From Methylomonas sp. (GTDB lineage: Bacteria; Pseudomonadota; Gammaproteobacteria; Methylococcales; Methylomonadaceae), in assembly GCA_028688235.1 (NCBI GenBank), contig JAQTYP010000003.1, positions 1-30,189 on the forward strand: DNA of 30,189 bases, in the 5' to 3' direction. The notes below the pieces were generated by a model, which ran no database searches, was not told the DNA's origin, and worked only from the letters and a program-made list of their open reading frames with translations. Below are positions 28,933 to 30,189 of this stretch, one piece after another. Position 1 is the stretch's first letter. The number at the start of each line of letters is the position of its first letter. The position numbers and the translations under genes were made by a program.

Positions 28933-30189
28933 TTACATTCTCATGCCGCGCATATTGGCTTTCATGCCGCGCATCATGCCGACAATATTGCCCTTGCTGA
29001 ATTTTTTCATCATCTTCTCCATCATCTGATGCTGCGTCAACACTCGATTGACAGCCTGCAAATCCAAGCCACAGCCATCGGCAATACGCTGCTTGCGGCT
29101 ACCCTTGATCAATCCTGGAAACTGTCTTTCCTGCGGCGTCATCGAATTGATCACGGCAATTTGCCTAGCCAAGTCTTTGTCATTGACCTTATCCTTGACA
29201 TCCTTCGGAATTCCCCCCATGCCCGGCAACTTGTCCATCATTGCAGTCAGACCACCCATGTCTTGCATTTGCTGCAACTGTTCTTTGAAGTCATTCAGAT
29301 CGAAACCCTTACCTTTTTGTATCTTTTTCGCCAGCTTCTCGGCTTTTTTCTTGTCGACCTTATTCTCAATATCCTCGATCAACGACAACATGTCGCCCAT
29401 ACCCAAGATACGGGAAGCCAGCCTATCGGGATAAAACGGCTCCAGAGCGTCGGTTTTTTCACCGACACCGATAAATTTTATAGGCTTGCCGGTAATATGA
29501 CGTATGGACAAGGCAGCACCACCTCTAGCATCGCCGTCGGCCTTAGTCAAAATCACGCCGGTGAGCGGCAAGGCATCGTGAAACGCCTTGGCAGTATTGG
29601 CAGCGTCCTGACCTGTCATGCTATCGACGACGAACAATGTCTCGATAGGATTGATCGCCGCATGCAGCTCCTTGATCTCTCCCATCATCTGATCGTCGAT
29701 ATGCAAGCGACCAGCGGTATCGACTATCAATACGTCGATAAATTGCCGTTTGGCCGCATCCAAGGCCCGATTGACGATATCAACCGGCTTTTCGGAAGCA
29801 TCGCTTTCGAAAAATTTCAAGCCATTATCATCGGCCAAGGTTTGCAATTGCTTGATCGCTGCCGGCCGATAGACATCGGCACTAACCACACCGACCCTTT
29901 TCTTTTTCTTTTCCTTCAGATGGCGACCCAACTTGGCCACCGTCGTCGTCTTACCAGCCCCCTGCAAACCCGCCATCATGATGATGGCCGGAGGCTGTGT
30001 ACGCAAATTCAATTCCTCATTGGCAGAACCCATAACCCTGACCAACTCGGCCTGCACGACCTAGATCATAGCCTGCCCCGGCGACAAACTGTTCTGAACC
30101 TCCTGCCCCAAGGCGCGCTCGGTGACTTGCCCAATGAAATCGGTCACCACCGGCAGAGCCACATCGGCCTCCAGCAGCGCCATACGAAC
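28933..30189 (-). CDS. ffh: Signal recognition particle GTPase Ffh, partial, interrupted by an in-frame amber codon
   Basis: The reading frame runs from the right edge to 28933 apart from a TAG at 30063-30061. Before it is the N-domain (RMALLEADVALPVVTDFIGQ, then NSLSPGQAMI). After it come VVQAELVRVMG, the P-loop GLQGAGKTTT, DVYRPAAIKQL, DTAGRLH, TKADGDARGG and the Met-rich M domain ending KANMRGMRM. E. coli Ffh has GQEFVKIVRNELV here, so the amber replaces the lysine; one base change from AAG explains it. Ffh binds 4.5S RNA and targets membrane proteins to FtsY; it is essential. A shorter product could start at the GTG at 30057, but it would lack most of the N domain. A sequencing error is the simplest explanation. 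Confidence 0.9.

Noticed and set aside
30061..30063. Genome-wide amber recoding (for example pyrrolysine or reassigned TAG)
   Set aside because: Several genes here end properly at TAG with the next gene's ribosome site directly after, so TAG is a working stop.
1..30189. CRISPR array
   Set aside because: No series of regularly spaced direct repeats was seen in any intergenic region.

Overview
The window looks like a chromosomal stretch from a gammaproteobacterium, most likely a methanotroph or methylotroph of the Methylococcales type. That is inference from content: a methenyl-tetrahydrofolate cyclohydrolase (FchA), a PEP-CTERM protein with a VPxPGAxWLFGS-type tail, a sulfide:quinone oxidoreductase of the Acidithiobacillus ferrooxidans kind, and standard gammaproteobacterial blocks (cysS-ppiB-lpxH; ffh/rpsP-rimM-trmD-rplS). 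No single marker in the window proves the genus.

Region A (1-8475) is a defence island. It holds the 3' part of hsdM, then hsdS, an XRE-ImmA/IrrE metallopeptidase gene, a PIN-domain gene and hsdR: a type I restriction-modification locus with a predicted toxin-antitoxin-like pair nested between hsdS and hsdR. Next comes a three-gene toxin-antitoxin-chaperone (TAC) module: an MqsR-like toxin, an MqsA-like antitoxin with a long C-terminal extension, and a SecB-like chaperone. A palindrome closely resembling the known MqsA operator lies in front of it. At 8431-8475 lies the 3' part of a tRNA-Arg(CCU) gene, starting exactly at the anticodon loop and with no 5' half. This is best read as the attachment-site scar at the right end of an integrated element that extends leftward out of the window.

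Region B (8476-12004) is accessory. It contains a bidirectional terminator, a small unknown gene, a PEP-CTERM protein, a secreted protein made of two tandem modules each with a cysteine pair, and a membrane-anchored LuxR-type regulator transcribed divergently from them. The region ends with a nested palindrome that is probably a REP-like element and bidirectional terminator.

Region C (12005-19103) is mostly core: fchA and cysS on the minus strand; ppiB-like cyclophilin and lpxH on the plus strand; an sqr-DUF2892 sulfide-oxidation operon on the minus strand; msrB and apeB on the plus strand.

Region D (19168-24638) is a signalling and outer-membrane unit: a YfiR-family periplasmic protein, a membrane GGDEF-EAL protein and a TonB-dependent receptor, with overlapping or nearly abutting reading frames. 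A receiver-domain-only protein converges on it, sharing a TTAA that supplies both stop codons.

Region E (24705-30189, all minus strand) is housekeeping: ogt-xerD-lpxA as a tightly packed operon, and the rpsP-rimM-trmD-rplS operon with a clear promoter and terminator. At the right edge is ffh, which carries an in-frame amber codon where E. coli Ffh has a lysine. The strongest candidates for follow-up are the MqsRA-SecB TAC module, the tRNA scar, the ImmA-PIN pair inside the R-M locus and the interrupted ffh.
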